This document shows positions 20,178 to 27,971 of a stretch of 32,198 bases of DNA, piece after piece. Under the pieces are notes generated by a model, which worked only from the letters and a program-made list of their open reading frames with translations, was not told the origin of the DNA and searched no databases. This DNA is from an uncultured Chthoniobacterales bacterium (lineage in GTDB: Bacteria > Verrucomicrobiota > Verrucomicrobiia > Chthoniobacterales > UBA10450). Location: the NCBI GenBank assembly GCA_902805675.1, contig CADCTA010000071.1, positions 536-32,733 on the forward strand. Reading direction: 5' to 3'. The position numbers and the translations under genes were made by a program. The first letter of the stretch is position 1; each line of letters begins with the position of its first letter.

Positions 20178-20229
20178 GCCGGGAGCATTTTGCTTCCCAA
20201 CGTTCGGGTTCTGTTTGATCTTCCCGGCC

Positions 20230-20961
20230 ATGCAGAACGAACCCTCCGGGGCAATCTATAAGCGCGTCGTCCTTAAGCTCAGCGGCGAAGCGCTCCGCGA
20301 GCCGGGGGCGCGCGACAACATCTCGCCCCAGATCGTGCGCGGCCTCGCGGATTGCATTAAGCGCGTGCGCGACCTCGGCGTCGAAACATCGGTGGTCATC
20401 GGAGGCGGCAACATCTGGCGCGGGCTATCGGCTGCGAACCGCGGCATGGATCGGACGACCGCCGATTACATGGGCATGCTCGCGACCGTTATCAACGGCC
20501 TCGCGCTCAAGAGCGTGCTCGATGAAATGGGCGTCGACACGCGCGTCCAGACGGCGATTGCGATGGAGAACGTGGCGGAGCCGTTCATTCTCGGCCGCGC
20601 GCGGCGGCACCTGGAGCTTGGTCGCGTGGTGATCTTCGTAGCCGGCACCGGGAATCCTTACTTCTCCACCGATACGACAGCGGCGTTGCGCGCGAGTGAG
20701 ATTCGCGCTGGTGCCATCCTGAAAGCCACGAAAGTGGACGGCATCTACGATTCTGATCCGAAGAAGAACCCCGACGCGAAACGATACGATCGGCTCAGCT
20801 ATACCGAGGCGCTGACCAAGCGGCTCCAGGTGATGGACTCCACGGCATTCAGCCTGTGCATGGATAACAAGATCCCGATCATCGTGTTCGATATGAGCCA
20901 GCCTAGCAACTTCACCGACGTGGTGCTCGGCAAGCCCATCGGCACGATGGTTTCGGAGTAG
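20230..20961 (+). CDS. pyrH: Uridylate (UMP) kinase
   Basis: A 243-residue amino-acid-kinase-fold enzyme phosphorylating UMP to UDP in pyrimidine synthesis. Landmarks: [13 protein letters not shown] at the N-terminus, [41 protein letters not shown] and [13 protein letters not shown]. All are standard for bacterial PyrH, which is usually a hexamer activated by GTP and inhibited by UTP. ATG at 20230 is chosen; an in-frame TTG at 20215 would add five residues. The common order tsf-pyrH-frr is present without tsf. A paired hairpin repeat separates it from frr. Confidence 0.97.
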   Translation: MQNEPSGAIYKRVVLKLSGEALREPGARDNISPQIVRGLADCIKRVRDLGVETSVVIGGGNIWRGLSAANRGMDRTTADYMGMLATVINGLALKSVLDEMGVDTRVQTAIAMENVAEPFILGRARRHLELGRVVIFVAGTGNPYFSTDTTAALRASEIRAGAILKATKVDGIYDSDPKKNPDAKRYDRLSYTEALTKRLQVMDSTAFSLCMDNKIPIIVFDMSQPSNFTDVVLGKPIGTMVSE

Positions 20962-20968
20962 TCGCTGG

Positions 20969-21086
20969 GTAGGGACGGCGCGCTGCGCCGTCCGAGCGGC
21001 GTCGCCGTCGCTGACAACGCTGCGAACATCCGGATCGCCCAGCCCGCGAGCTACGCGTCCCGGACATCGCAGCGCGATGTCCCTAC
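20969..21086. repeat. Head-to-head pair of hairpin repeats with compensated stems
   Basis: Two 26-base inverted copies, 20969-20994 and 21061-21086, flank 66 bases. Each folds alone: 20973-20981 pairs with 20985-20993 (9 bp, 3-base loop), and 21062-21070 pairs with 21074-21082 (9 bp, 3-base loop). The copies share GTAGGGAC and GTCCG ends. They differ at four stem positions that are all compensated (two G-C pairs became A-T and T-A). The element fills nearly all of the 165-base pyrH-frr gap. Confidence 0.88.
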
Positions 21087-21126
21087 CACTTGCGATACGC
21101 GCAGCGGCAGCGTTCATTGGCGCACC

Positions 21127-21687
21127 ATGAGCGCTGAAGAAGTCTTGTTCGATACCGAGGTGGCGATGGAGAAGAGCGTCGACTACATGGTGCACGAGTT
21201 CTCCGGCGTGCGAACCGGCAAAGCGTCGCCCGCGCTCGTCGAGAATGTCGACGTGGAGGCTTACGGCTCAACGATGAAGCTGAAGCAGCTCGCGCTGATC
21301 ACGACACCCGAGCCACGGCTCGTGGTTGTCCAGCCGTTCGACGCCTCGACCGTGCGCGACATCGAGCGGGCGCTGAAGGAGTCGAAGGTCGGCATTACGC
21401 CGCTGGTGGATGGAAAGCTGATCCGCCTGCCAGTTCCCGAGCTTTCCGAGGAGAGACGCAAAGATCTGGTGAAGTCGCTCAAGCAAATGGCGGAAGAGGC
21501 CCGCGTGCGTGTGCGAGCGAACCGCCGCAGCTCAATGGACGACGCCAAGAAGTTAGAGAAGTCCGGTGAAATCACCGAAGATGGGCTGCGGGACCTTGAG
21601 GACGGCGTGCAGAAACTCACCGACCGCTTCGTCAAATCGATCGACGAACACTTCGAACGGAAAGAGGCCGAAGTGATGAAGGTCTGA
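21127..21687 (+). CDS. frr: Ribosome recycling factor
   Basis: A 186-residue RRF that, with EF-G, splits post-termination ribosomes. Typical features: MEKSVDYMVHEFSGVRTGKA (helix 1 with the invariant R-x-G), QLALITTPEPRLVVVQPFD in the beta domain, and RVRVRANRRSSMDDAKKLEK in the long helices. Length equals the family norm (185). It follows pyrH after a repeat-filled gap of 165 bases, so it probably has separate or attenuated expression. ATG at 21127 has no Shine-Dalgarno sequence. Confidence 0.97.
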   Translation: MSAEEVLFDTEVAMEKSVDYMVHEFSGVRTGKASPALVENVDVEAYGSTMKLKQLALITTPEPRLVVVQPFDASTVRDIERALKESKVGITPLVDGKLIRLPVPELSEERRKDLVKSLKQMAEEARVRVRANRRSSMDDAKKLEKSGEITEDGLRDLEDGVQKLTDRFVKSIDEHFERKEAEVMKV

Positions 21688-21719
21688 TCCGGGCGCGACG
21701 CGTTGCACGTCCTAACGCG

Positions 21720-21887
21720 GTCATCCTGAGTCGCGAAGACGGCGAAGGACCTCACGCGACGAGACGGGCGTTGCAGTCCAGTTGACCTGCCAGCAGCGCA
21801 GGCGTTCAGTGATTAGCCGCGCCAACAGCAACGCAAAGATCGCGTGCTTGCGCGAGGTCCTTCGCCGTCTTCGCGGCTCAGGATGAC
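21720..21887. repeat. 34-bp inverted repeat pair (GTCATCCTGAG type)
   Basis: Arms 21720-21753 and 21854-21887 are inverted copies with one mismatch in 34, separated by 100 bases of unique sequence. The unit starts GTCATCCTGAG and ends GAAGGACCTC. It lies between the convergent frr and membrane-protein genes and may also act as a bidirectional transcription barrier. A degenerate relative is at 13048-13128. Confidence 0.88.
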
Positions 21888-21915
21888 CGCGGGGGGAAAG
21901 CAGCGCCGTCCGGTG

Positions 21916-22731
21916 CTACAGCCGCACGAGATCGAGCAGGAACTGGCACCAGAGATACACCATCCCGCGCCAGGAATACTTCACCTCGTGATCGTTCGCC
22001 GGCTTGAGCACGCCAGCTCGGATGTTGTGCGCGATCTGCTCGCGTAGATCCTTCTCGATCTCGGCCTGTATCCGATCCTCATCCATCGGATCGATCACGC
22101 TCAGCTCTACCTGGTTCTGCCGCAGGTATTCCTTGTGGCTTTGGTAGAGCTGCCAAAAGGACTGATCCGGGCGCTGCCGATTGATACGGAACTGCGGTGT
22201 CAATTTGAGGCCGTAGGAGAGCGGATAGTTCCACGTCGTCCAGATGATCCCGTCCTTCGCGCGCGACGAGATCCGCAGGTAGTAGAACGAGAGGTCGTTC
22301 TGCTCATTCAGGCAGATGGTGGCCTGGGCGCGGTCCTCTTCCTTGTAGAAGAGCCGGAAGAACTGCTTGTAATCCTCCCAATCCCAGCCGGCATCCTGCA
22401 CGTGCGCGAAGTTCTCATTCTCGATCTCACGGGTGATGTCGCTCAGGGTCGGAAACACCTCGGATGACGGCGCGGTTTTAGGCCGCAGCGACTTTTCTTT
22501 CGGCAATCGAAGCGCGCGAATGCGCGTCAGGATTTCCAACCACGGCAAGAAGAGCCATGCTGCCGCGCCGATCAGCCCAGCCACCCAGCTACCGCTCGCA
22601 AAGTAGATCGCGAGAAACGTCGACGCGAGGATGCCGAAGGCGCCGGCTTTCTGGGCAAACGACGTCTGATAGCTCCGCAGAGCGATGCTGAGCACAGCAA
22701 CGCCCAGAGTCAGGAAGAGTCCGAACAGCAT
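21916..22731 (-). CDS. Membrane protein of unknown function
   Basis: A 271-residue protein with three hydrophobic segments near the N-terminus (about 1-18, 30-45 and 48-66). A long soluble domain from about residue 90 is rich in aromatic residues and includes DAGWDWEDYKQFFRLFYKEE and IIWTTWNYPLSYGLKL. No family is recognised. The domain layout (membrane anchor, cytoplasmic globular part) gives no function. Its ATG overlaps the glutaredoxin stop by one base (TAATG), so it is translated in coupling with glutaredoxin, and both follow proS. Confidence 0.82.
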   Translation of the reverse strand: MLFGLFLTLGVAVLSIALRSYQTSFAQKAGAFGILASTFLAIYFASGSWVAGLIGAAAWLFLPWLEILTRIRALRLPKEKSLRPKTAPSSEVFPTLSDITREIENENFAHVQDAGWDWEDYKQFFRLFYKEEDRAQATICLNEQNDLSFYYLRISSRAKDGIIWTTWNYPLSYGLKLTPQFRINRQRPDQSFWQLYQSHKEYLRQNQVELSVIDPMDEDRIQAEIEKDLREQIAHNIRAGVLKPANDHEVKYSWRGMVYLWCQFLLDLVRL

Positions 22732-22982
22732 TAAGGCTTGATCCCGTGCTCGCTGAAGAACTTCTCCAACTGGTCGGTGTCGAAGTTCGCGAGCACCTCG
22801 TCGCCAGCGACAAGGGTGGGGACGTAGGTCTGGTCCGACAGCTCGGTCATCTCTTTGTACGCGTCACGATCCTGACCGACGTCGACCTCGGTGAATTGAT
22901 AGCCGCGCTCCGTCAACCATTCCTTCGCGTCGATGCACCACGAGCACCATTCGCGGCTGTAGAGTTTGATTTCAGTGGCCAC
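22731..22982 (-). CDS. Glutaredoxin-family protein
   Basis: An 83-residue thioredoxin-fold protein with the dithiol site WCSWC (C13, C16), a cis-proline in TYVPTLVAGDEVL, and the C-terminal helix TDQLEKFFSEHG. It would reduce disulfides or glutathione mixed disulfides in the cytoplasm. The CSWC site differs from the CPYC of classical glutaredoxins. The frame is open upstream to a TTG at 23015, but GTG at 22982 gives the usual short N-terminus (MATEIKLYSREWC). It lies 58 bases after proS and overlaps the next gene by one base. Confidence 0.87.
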   Translation of the reverse strand: MATEIKLYSREWCSWCIDAKEWLTERGYQFTEVDVGQDRDAYKEMTELSDQTYVPTLVAGDEVLANFDTDQLEKFFSEHGIKP

Positions 22983-23040
22983 TTGGGAATAAACAGGCGC
23001 AGAAGAGTGCGTCAATAGGCCGGCATTGGCCGGGCGGCCG

Positions 23041-24576
23041 CTAATACGATTTAGCCCAGACGACGCGCTGCGGGCTTGGAGCGCCGCTGAAGGGGCAGGT
23101 TCCCGCTTCTGACGCGCCGAAGGGAATGCAGCGGATGGTGACCTTCAGGTCCGCTTTGATCTGCTCCTCGACCTCGCGCGACCCATTCCAATGCGCGAGC
23201 GCAAAGCCGCCGTGGATCTCCGGCTTGTCGGCCTTCTTCGGCGTAAAGAAATCGTAGAACTCTTCCTTCGTGTCGATCGTGCGCGTGTTGGCGTCGCGAA
23301 ACTCCTTGGCGCGGTCGAACAGGTTCTGCTGGATCGACTCAAGCATCGCAGCCGCCCGGCTGACGAAGTCTGCAGTCAGGAGGAACTCCTTCGACTTTAC
23401 CGGCTGATCGCGGCGTGTGACCGCGACATTTCCCGACTCGAGATCGCGCGGCCCGAGTTCAACGCGGATCGGCACGCCCTTCTTGATCCACTCCCAGCTC
23501 TTCACGCCGCCACCAAGGTCGCGGCGGTCGACTTGCACCTCGACCGGCGCGCCCGCATAGCTCACGCGACGGAGCTCAGCGGCGAGCTTCTCCGCGGCTT
23601 CCAGAACCGCAGCGCGCGTCTCTTCTTTCGGCGTGATCGGCATGATCACGATCTGCGTCGGCGCGATGCGTGGTGGCAGCACGAGACCGTCGTCATCCGC
23701 GTGGGCCATGATGAGCGTGCCGATCATGCGCGTGCTCATGCCCCAGCTGGTCGTCCAGCCGAACTCCTGCTTTCCGTCGCGTGTCTGAAATTGAATGCCG
23801 CTCGCGCGCGAGAAGTTCTGCCCGAGAAAGTGCGACGTGCCTGCCTGGATTGCCTTGCGATCCTGCACCATCGCTTCGATGCAAAGCGTCTGGACGGCGC
23901 CGGGGAAGCGCTCGCTCTCCGACTTCTCGCCCGTGAACACCGGGACGGCGACGTAGTCGCGCACGAAGGTCTCGTAAACGTCGAGCATGCGCTTCGTTTC
24001 CTCGCGCGCTTCCGCTTCGCTCTCGTGGACGGTGTGACCTTCCTGCCAGAGGAACTCGGTCGTGCGCAGAAAAATGCGTGGCCGCATCTCCCAGCGGACG
24101 ACGTTGCACCATTGGTTGATCAGAATCGGGAGATCGCGATAGCTCTGCACCCACTTCGCGTAGGTCGCCCCGATGATGGTCTCCGATGTCGGCCGGACCA
24201 CGAGCGGCTCGCTGAGTTCAGCTGAAGGCGCGGGCCGCATCTTGCCATCCGGCCCGATATCGAGCCGATGGTGCGTGACCACCGCACACTCCTTGGCGAA
24301 GCCTTCCACGTGCTCGGCTTCTTTCTGCATGTAGCTGAGCGGGATGAAGAGCGGGAAATAGGCATTCACGTGACCTGTCGCCTTGAACATCGCATCGAGC
24401 CGGCGCTGCATGTTCTCCCAAATTCCGTAGCCCCATGGCCGAATCACCATGCAACCGCGGACGTCGGACGGCTCGGCGAGCTCCGCCGCGCGGATCAACT
24501 GCTGATACCATTCCGGAAAATCTTCGTCGCGACGCGGGGTGATCGCCGTCTTCGCGGCGGCTGGTTGATTGGCCAT
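23041..24576 (-). CDS. proS: Prolyl-tRNA synthetase (short, eukaryote/archaeon-like type)
   Basis: A 511-residue class II synthetase charging tRNA-Pro with proline. Class II motifs are visible: motif 2 region RWEMRPRIFLRTTEFLWQEG, VRPTSETIIGATYAKW before it, and motif 3 region near SWGMSTRMIGTLIMAHADD. The anticodon-binding domain (QIVIMPITPKEE) and a C-terminal zinc-type domain ending in SY complete it. Length and the C-terminal domain mark it as the ProS type 3 form without the editing insert of E. coli ProS (572 aa). It leads a minus-strand unit with glutaredoxin and a membrane protein. ATG at 24576. Confidence 0.95.
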   Translation of the reverse strand: MANQPAAAKTAITPRRDEDFPEWYQQLIRAAELAEPSDVRGCMVIRPWGYGIWENMQRRLDAMFKATGHVNAYFPLFIPLSYMQKEAEHVEGFAKECAVVTHHRLDIGPDGKMRPAPSAELSEPLVVRPTSETIIGATYAKWVQSYRDLPILINQWCNVVRWEMRPRIFLRTTEFLWQEGHTVHESEAEAREETKRMLDVYETFVRDYVAVPVFTGEKSESERFPGAVQTLCIEAMVQDRKAIQAGTSHFLGQNFSRASGIQFQTRDGKQEFGWTTSWGMSTRMIGTLIMAHADDDGLVLPPRIAPTQIVIMPITPKEETRAAVLEAAEKLAAELRRVSYAGAPVEVQVDRRDLGGGVKSWEWIKKGVPIRVELGPRDLESGNVAVTRRDQPVKSKEFLLTADFVSRAAAMLESIQQNLFDRAKEFRDANTRTIDTKEEFYDFFTPKKADKPEIHGGFALAHWNGSREVEEQIKADLKVTIRCIPFGASEAGTCPFSGAPSPQRVVWAKSY

Positions 24577-24684
24577 GGCTGAGAGGTGGCGAAGCTAGCG
24601 CGGCGGGATAAAATCGCCAGTCGCCATTTGCCTGTGCGCACGCGCAACTTTCAACGTGCGTTTGTGTTTTGAATGCTCAAAGGC

Positions 24685-25023
24685 ATGAACACCAAAATGT
24701 TAGTCACCATCCTCGCGGCGACTGCCGCACTGCAGTTCTCGACCACTGCGTGGTCTCAAGAGCCCGATGCCGACGATTATGGCCGACGTGGCGCTCGGCA
24801 CAGAATGCTCGCGAATCTCTCGCCCGATGAGCGCGCGAAATTTCGTGCTGCGCACCGTCAGGCGATGAGCGACCCAGCTGTGCAGGCTGCAAAAGATCGC
24901 CAGCGGCAGGCCGCTCGGGAGTTCCGCGATCTGAAGCGCTCGAGAATGCTGCAGGCGGATCCGACGATTCAGCCGATCCTCGACAAGATGCCGGCGCGCC
25001 GCGGCCGCGGTCGCGGTCGCTAA
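24685..25023 (+). CDS. Small secreted basic protein
   Basis: A 112-residue protein with a signal peptide (MLVTILAATAALQFSTTAWS, cleavage near residue 24). The mature part contains LSPDERAKFRAAHRQAMSDP, a helical charged pattern reminiscent of Spy/CpxP-like periplasmic helical proteins, and ends in an Arg/Gly repeat (RRGRGRGR). Assignment to that family is only suggestive. ATG at 24673 is an alternative start (four more residues). It is divergent from proS and convergent with the CAP-domain gene; a strong hairpin follows. Confidence 0.7.
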   Translation: MNTKMLVTILAATAALQFSTTAWSQEPDADDYGRRGARHRMLANLSPDERAKFRAAHRQAMSDPAVQAAKDRQRQAAREFRDLKRSRMLQADPTIQPILDKMPARRGRGRGR

Positions 25024-25042
25024 GCTGGCTCTGTACGCGAGT

Positions 25043-25077
25043 CGACGCTCAGGCCAGTTCTGCTGGCGTGAGCGTCG
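25043..25077. terminator. Strong hairpin between convergent genes, possible bidirectional terminator
   Basis: A 15-base stem (25043-25057 with 25063-25077) with one mismatch and a five-base loop lies 20 bases after the secreted-protein stop and 24 bases from the CAP-gene stop. It is followed on the plus strand by only a short TTT, so termination efficiency is uncertain. Confidence 0.55.
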
Positions 25078-25100
25078 TTTCTGAAACGGGTGTGCGCGAC

Positions 25101-25775
25101 TTAGTTCCGCGCGAAGAGCGCCATCGCCGCGCCGCCGCCTGCATTCCCTTCTGCGTAGCCGCCGGCGAAAGCCATGCTGGCGATCGTGCGATACTGCGCG
25201 TGCGGACCAGTCGCTGCGCCCGCGACGGTGAAGTTGGTGCTGAAGATGTTATCGCGGTGCTTCCGTGAGCGGAGGCCGTCATCGATGATCAATGCGATCA
25301 CGATCTCACGCGCCGATTGCCGGCCGCACGAGATGTTTTCGCCCCACGAACCGCTGAAGCTGCCGTAGCGGCTGATGCGGCTGCCGGTGTTACCGCCAGC
25401 GTTGTGGCTCATGCCGCCGCCCGCTTGCGCGGCGCAATGGTCAGCTGCCGCCCGAGACATGCCGGGCGAGAATGCGAGCGCCGCACGCGGTGAGGCGCTG
25501 CGCAGGTAGCGGATTGCTTCGTCGACCGCTTTCACGCCTTCTTTCGTGCGGAATGGGATCCGACCCGGACGCACGAGCATGTTGCCATTGAACTGACCAC
25601 GCATCTCTTCGAGATAGCTGGCGTACTGGGCGGGATTTTGGCGTGCAAGGTTCATCTCGCGCACGACAGCGCTGCCGGAACTACCGCCGTCACCTTGCGC
25701 GGTGGCGGTCGGGTTGGCAGAGAAGAACGTGGTAGCAGCGAGGGCGAAAATCAGGGTAAAGGCTGGACGGCTCAT
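25101..25775 (-). CDS. Secreted CAP-domain (SCP/PR1-like) protein
   Basis: A 224-residue protein. A signal peptide ends near residue 27 (TATAQGDG). A CAP/SCP fold follows: MNLARQNPAQYASYLEE (helix 1), RAAADHCAAQAGGGMSH, and the signature GSWGENISCGRQSAREIV, followed by IIDDGLRSRKHRDNIF and a C-terminal beta core. The conserved histidines are in SH and KHR. Members are secreted in bacteria; molecular roles vary and are unproven. It may be degradative or lipid-binding. ATG at 25775. Confidence 0.86.
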   Translation of the reverse strand: MSRPAFTLIFALAATTFFSANPTATAQGDGGSSGSAVVREMNLARQNPAQYASYLEEMRGQFNGNMLVRPGRIPFRTKEGVKAVDEAIRYLRSASPRAALAFSPGMSRAAADHCAAQAGGGMSHNAGGNTGSRISRYGSFSGSWGENISCGRQSAREIVIALIIDDGLRSRKHRDNIFSTNFTVAGAATGPHAQYRTIASMAFAGGYAEGNAGGGAAMALFARN

Positions 25776-25869
25776 TATGGAAATTATAAGCAGGAGCGAT
25801 GCCAGCCCGGCGTTCTTGCTCGTTCGTAGTCACCGCCGCACCCCTGCGTTGCACCGCAGGAACAAGCAG

Positions 25870-25898
25870 TTGACACTCCCCACCCTCACCCGTAATTT
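25870..25898 (+). promoter_or_regulatory. Sigma-70-type promoter for rplM-rpsI
   Basis: A perfect -35 TTGACA (25870-25875), a 17-base spacer and -10 TAATTT (25893-25898) lie 20 bases before the rplM ATG. The leader would be about 12 bases, with no Shine-Dalgarno sequence. A 6-bp hairpin (CCTGCG/CGCAGG, 25844-25861) lies just upstream. Confidence 0.7.
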
Positions 25899-25917
25899 CC
25901 GGGCCCTTTCCGCTGCC

Positions 25918-26349
25918 ATGAAGACATTCTCCGCCAAAGCTAACGAGGTCCCGCGCAAGTGGTGGATCATTGACGCGAACAACCAGGTGCTCGGCCGCGT
26001 CGCGGTGAAGGCAGCGAATCTCCTTCGGGGCAAAGAGAAGCCGATCTACACGCCGCATGTCGACACCGGCGATTTCGTCGTCGTGATCAACGCCGAGAAG
26101 GTCCGCCTGACCGGCAAGAAGGAAGATCAGAAGACCTACATGAGCTACTCGGGTTTCGTGGGCGGCCACAAGACCGAGAACGCCAAGGCTCGTCGCGTCC
26201 GCCATCCTGAGCTCATGGTCGAGCGCGCCATCCGCGGCATGATCCCTCACAACCGCCTCGGTCGTTCCGTTTACCGCAAACTCAAAGTCTACAAGGGCGA
26301 CGCTCACCCGCACGAAGCGCAGCAGCCGGCTGCAGTCACCCTGGCGTAG
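25918..26349 (+). CDS. rplM: 50S ribosomal protein L13
   Basis: A 143-residue L13, an early-assembly large-subunit protein. It begins MKTFSAKANEVPRKWWIIDA. The signature includes KYTPH-like PIYTPHVDTGDFVVVINAEK, VRLTGKK and RAIRGMIPHNRLGR. Length is typical (142). It forms the usual pair with rpsI, 15 bases downstream. The open frame extends upstream, but ATG at 25918 matches the family. The promoter lies directly upstream. Confidence 0.98.
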   Translation: MKTFSAKANEVPRKWWIIDANNQVLGRVAVKAANLLRGKEKPIYTPHVDTGDFVVVINAEKVRLTGKKEDQKTYMSYSGFVGGHKTENAKARRVRHPELMVERAIRGMIPHNRLGRSVYRKLKVYKGDAHPHEAQQPAAVTLA

Positions 26350-26364
26350 CCGCACACAATCTCC

Positions 26365-26760
26365 ATGGCCACTACTGAGGAATTCATCGCCACTGGGCGC
26401 CGCAAAAACGCAGTCGCCCGCATCCGCATGGCGGCGGGCAACGGCAAGATCGACGTCAACGGCAAGACGTTCGAAGAATATTTCCCCACCATCCCGCTGC
26501 AGAACACGGTGTTGCAGCCGCTGCAAACGGTGAAGCTGACCAACTCCTACGATCTCTCGATTAATGCGAGCGGCGGCGGCCCGACCGGCCAGGCTGGCGC
26601 AGCGCGTCTCGCGATTGCGCGGGCGTTGATCCAAGTCGATGCGAACCTCCGTGGCACCTTGAAGGCTGAAGGCCTGCTTCGCCGCGATCCTCGCATGAAG
26701 GAGCGCAAAAAGGCCGGCCAGCCCGGCGCTCGCAAGCGCTTCCAGTTCTCGAAGCGCTAA
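26365..26760 (+). CDS. rpsI: 30S ribosomal protein S9
   Basis: A 131-residue S9 whose C-terminal tail reaches the P-site tRNA. It begins MATTEEFIATGRRKNAVARI. The middle shows GGGPTGQAGAARLAIARAL, and the chain ends in the classical basic tail KAGQPGARKRFQFSKR. Second gene of the rplM-rpsI operon. No Shine-Dalgarno sequence. Confidence 0.98.
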   Translation: MATTEEFIATGRRKNAVARIRMAAGNGKIDVNGKTFEEYFPTIPLQNTVLQPLQTVKLTNSYDLSINASGGGPTGQAGAARLAIARALIQVDANLRGTLKAEGLLRRDPRMKERKKAGQPGARKRFQFSKR

Positions 26761-26779
26761 TCAGCGTTTCGCTTTTAAT

Positions 26780-26922
26780 GTAGCGGTCTACGACCGCCGA
26801 ACGCGGCTGCTTAGAGCCTTCGCAGCAGACGGTGGATGCAAGTCTCGGCGCGCGAATTACGACGGCCGCGTTGAGCCAGCGTCAGCGTGCACCAGATTCG
26901 GCGGTCATGGACCGCCGCTCCA
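26780..26922. repeat. Head-to-head pair of GGTC/GACC hairpin repeats
   Basis: Units at 26780-26801 and 26897-26922 are inverted relatives. Each folds: 26783-26788 with 26792-26797 (GCGGTC/GACCGC, 3-base loop) and 26900-26906 with 26910-26916 (GGCGGTC/GACCGCC, 3-base loop). They lie in the gap between rpsI and the convergent TPR gene, where they could end transcription from both sides. Confidence 0.75.
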
Positions 26923-26925
26923 AGG

Positions 26926-27636
26926 TTACGGCGTAGGCGCGGCAGCCGGCGGCGCAGCGTTTGCCGGTGCTGCCGCAGGCGCACCTTGAACCGGAGGTGC
27001 GGCAGGCGGAGCCGACGGCTTCAGTGACCTCAAATACCGCTGCGCTTCCGTAGCCGCAAAGCTGTCCTTGTACTGCGTCATCACGGTTTCGCAGACGCGA
27101 CGCGCCTCATCTACCTGTCCCTTCGCCTTCAGCAGCGGCACCTGCGAGATCATCGCCAGTGGCGCATTGAAGCTCTGCGAGTGATCCGCTGCGACGCGGC
27201 GATACGTCTCCAGCGCGTCGTCTGGGCGACCGAGCGAATCGTAATTGCCCGCGATGGCCATCTGCGCCGTCGTCATCAGCTGATGCTTCGGATGGCGGTC
27301 GATGAATGACTGAAGCGTGGTATTTGCCTCCGCGAACTTTTGCTCCTTGCGTTGCTCGGCAGCGAGCAGCAGCGCCGCGGTGGGAGCCGCATTCGAGCCG
27401 GGATGCTCCACGATCACCTTCTGAAAATCAGCTGCCGTCTTGGCGTTGCCGAGCATGGTGGCGGCGGCGGCTTCGTTCCGCGCGCTGATAAAGCGGTACG
27501 CTCCATAGGCGGCGATCGCGAGCAACAGCGCGGCCACCGCGATGATGATCGTGTTCTTGTGCCGCATCCAGAAGACCTGCGTCTCGAGGAGCGGATCTGT
27601 CGGACTGGTAGAAGTGGGAGTCGGGGCGGTCGCCAT
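26926..27636 (-). CDS. Membrane-anchored TPR protein (YfgM-like)
   Basis: A 236-residue protein. A short cytoplasmic head is followed by one transmembrane helix (about 29-50, IIIAVAALLLAIAAYGAYRF) and a TPR-type helical domain at about 55-205 (AKTAADFQKVIVEHPGSNA..., GNYDSLGRPDDALETYRRVA, EARRVCETVM). The tail is Pro/Ala-rich. The layout matches the YfgM/tetratricopeptide-like family, whose E. coli member helps at the SecYEG translocon exit; the role here is inferred. The frame extends to 27843 upstream, but those codons are antisense to the DUF3072 gene and unlike the family, so ATG at 27636 is preferred. Confidence 0.82.
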   Translation of the reverse strand: MATAPTPTSTSPTDPLLETQVFWMRHKNTIIIAVAALLLAIAAYGAYRFISARNEAAAATMLGNAKTAADFQKVIVEHPGSNAAPTAALLLAAEQRKEQKFAEANTTLQSFIDRHPKHQLMTTAQMAIAGNYDSLGRPDDALETYRRVAADHSQSFNAPLAMISQVPLLKAKGQVDEARRVCETVMTQYKDSFAATEAQRYLRSLKPSAPPAAPPVQGAPAAAPANAAPPAAAPTP

Positions 27637-27735
27637 AGGTGCGCTGCGGGAGCGCGGGATGGTCTTATGCCACGCGAAGGTTTCCCGCGCAAGACCGCAT
27701 AAGGCCAGCCGTCGAGGCGCCGACGATCTCTGGTT

Positions 27736-27954
27736 ATGGCCGACCAAAACGAGCAATCCCCCATGCAGAACCCGGAGAAAGATCCGGACGAGTGGGTCAC
27801 TAAAGACGAGCCGATGACCGGCCCGCAGCGTTCCTACCTGCAAACGCTCTGCCGCGAAGGGCAGGAAGAGTTCAACGAGAACTGGACCAAGGCCGAGGCG
27901 TCGAAAAAGATCGATGAACTGCAGACGAAGACTGGGCGCGGCAAGAGCAGCTAG
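27736..27954 (+). CDS. DUF3072 small protein
   Basis: A 72-residue protein with the DUF3072 signature: DPDEWVTKDEPMTGPQRSY followed by LQTLCREGQEE and the C-terminal TKAEASKKIDELQTKTGRG. The function of this small soluble family is unknown. It is divergent from the TPR gene (99 bases between starts), with an inverted repeat downstream. Confidence 0.85.
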   Translation: MADQNEQSPMQNPEKDPDEWVTKDEPMTGPQRSYLQTLCREGQEEFNENWTKAEASKKIDELQTKTGRGKSS

Positions 27955-27971
27955 CTGTCGCTGCGGCTTTC

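Noticed and set aside
20180-20199. Small hairpin between fmt and pyrH as terminator
   Set aside because: The stem is short with a bulge, and no T-run follows; the two genes are likely co-transcribed.
23191-24225. Plus-strand frame of 344 codons inside proS
   Set aside because: Antisense to a clearly conserved synthetase; rich in Arg, Ala, Leu and His with no motif, as expected for a shadow frame in high-GC DNA.
27637-27843. N-terminal extension of the TPR membrane protein
   Set aside because: The codons overlap the divergent DUF3072 gene in antisense and precede a normal N-terminus with a single membrane helix.
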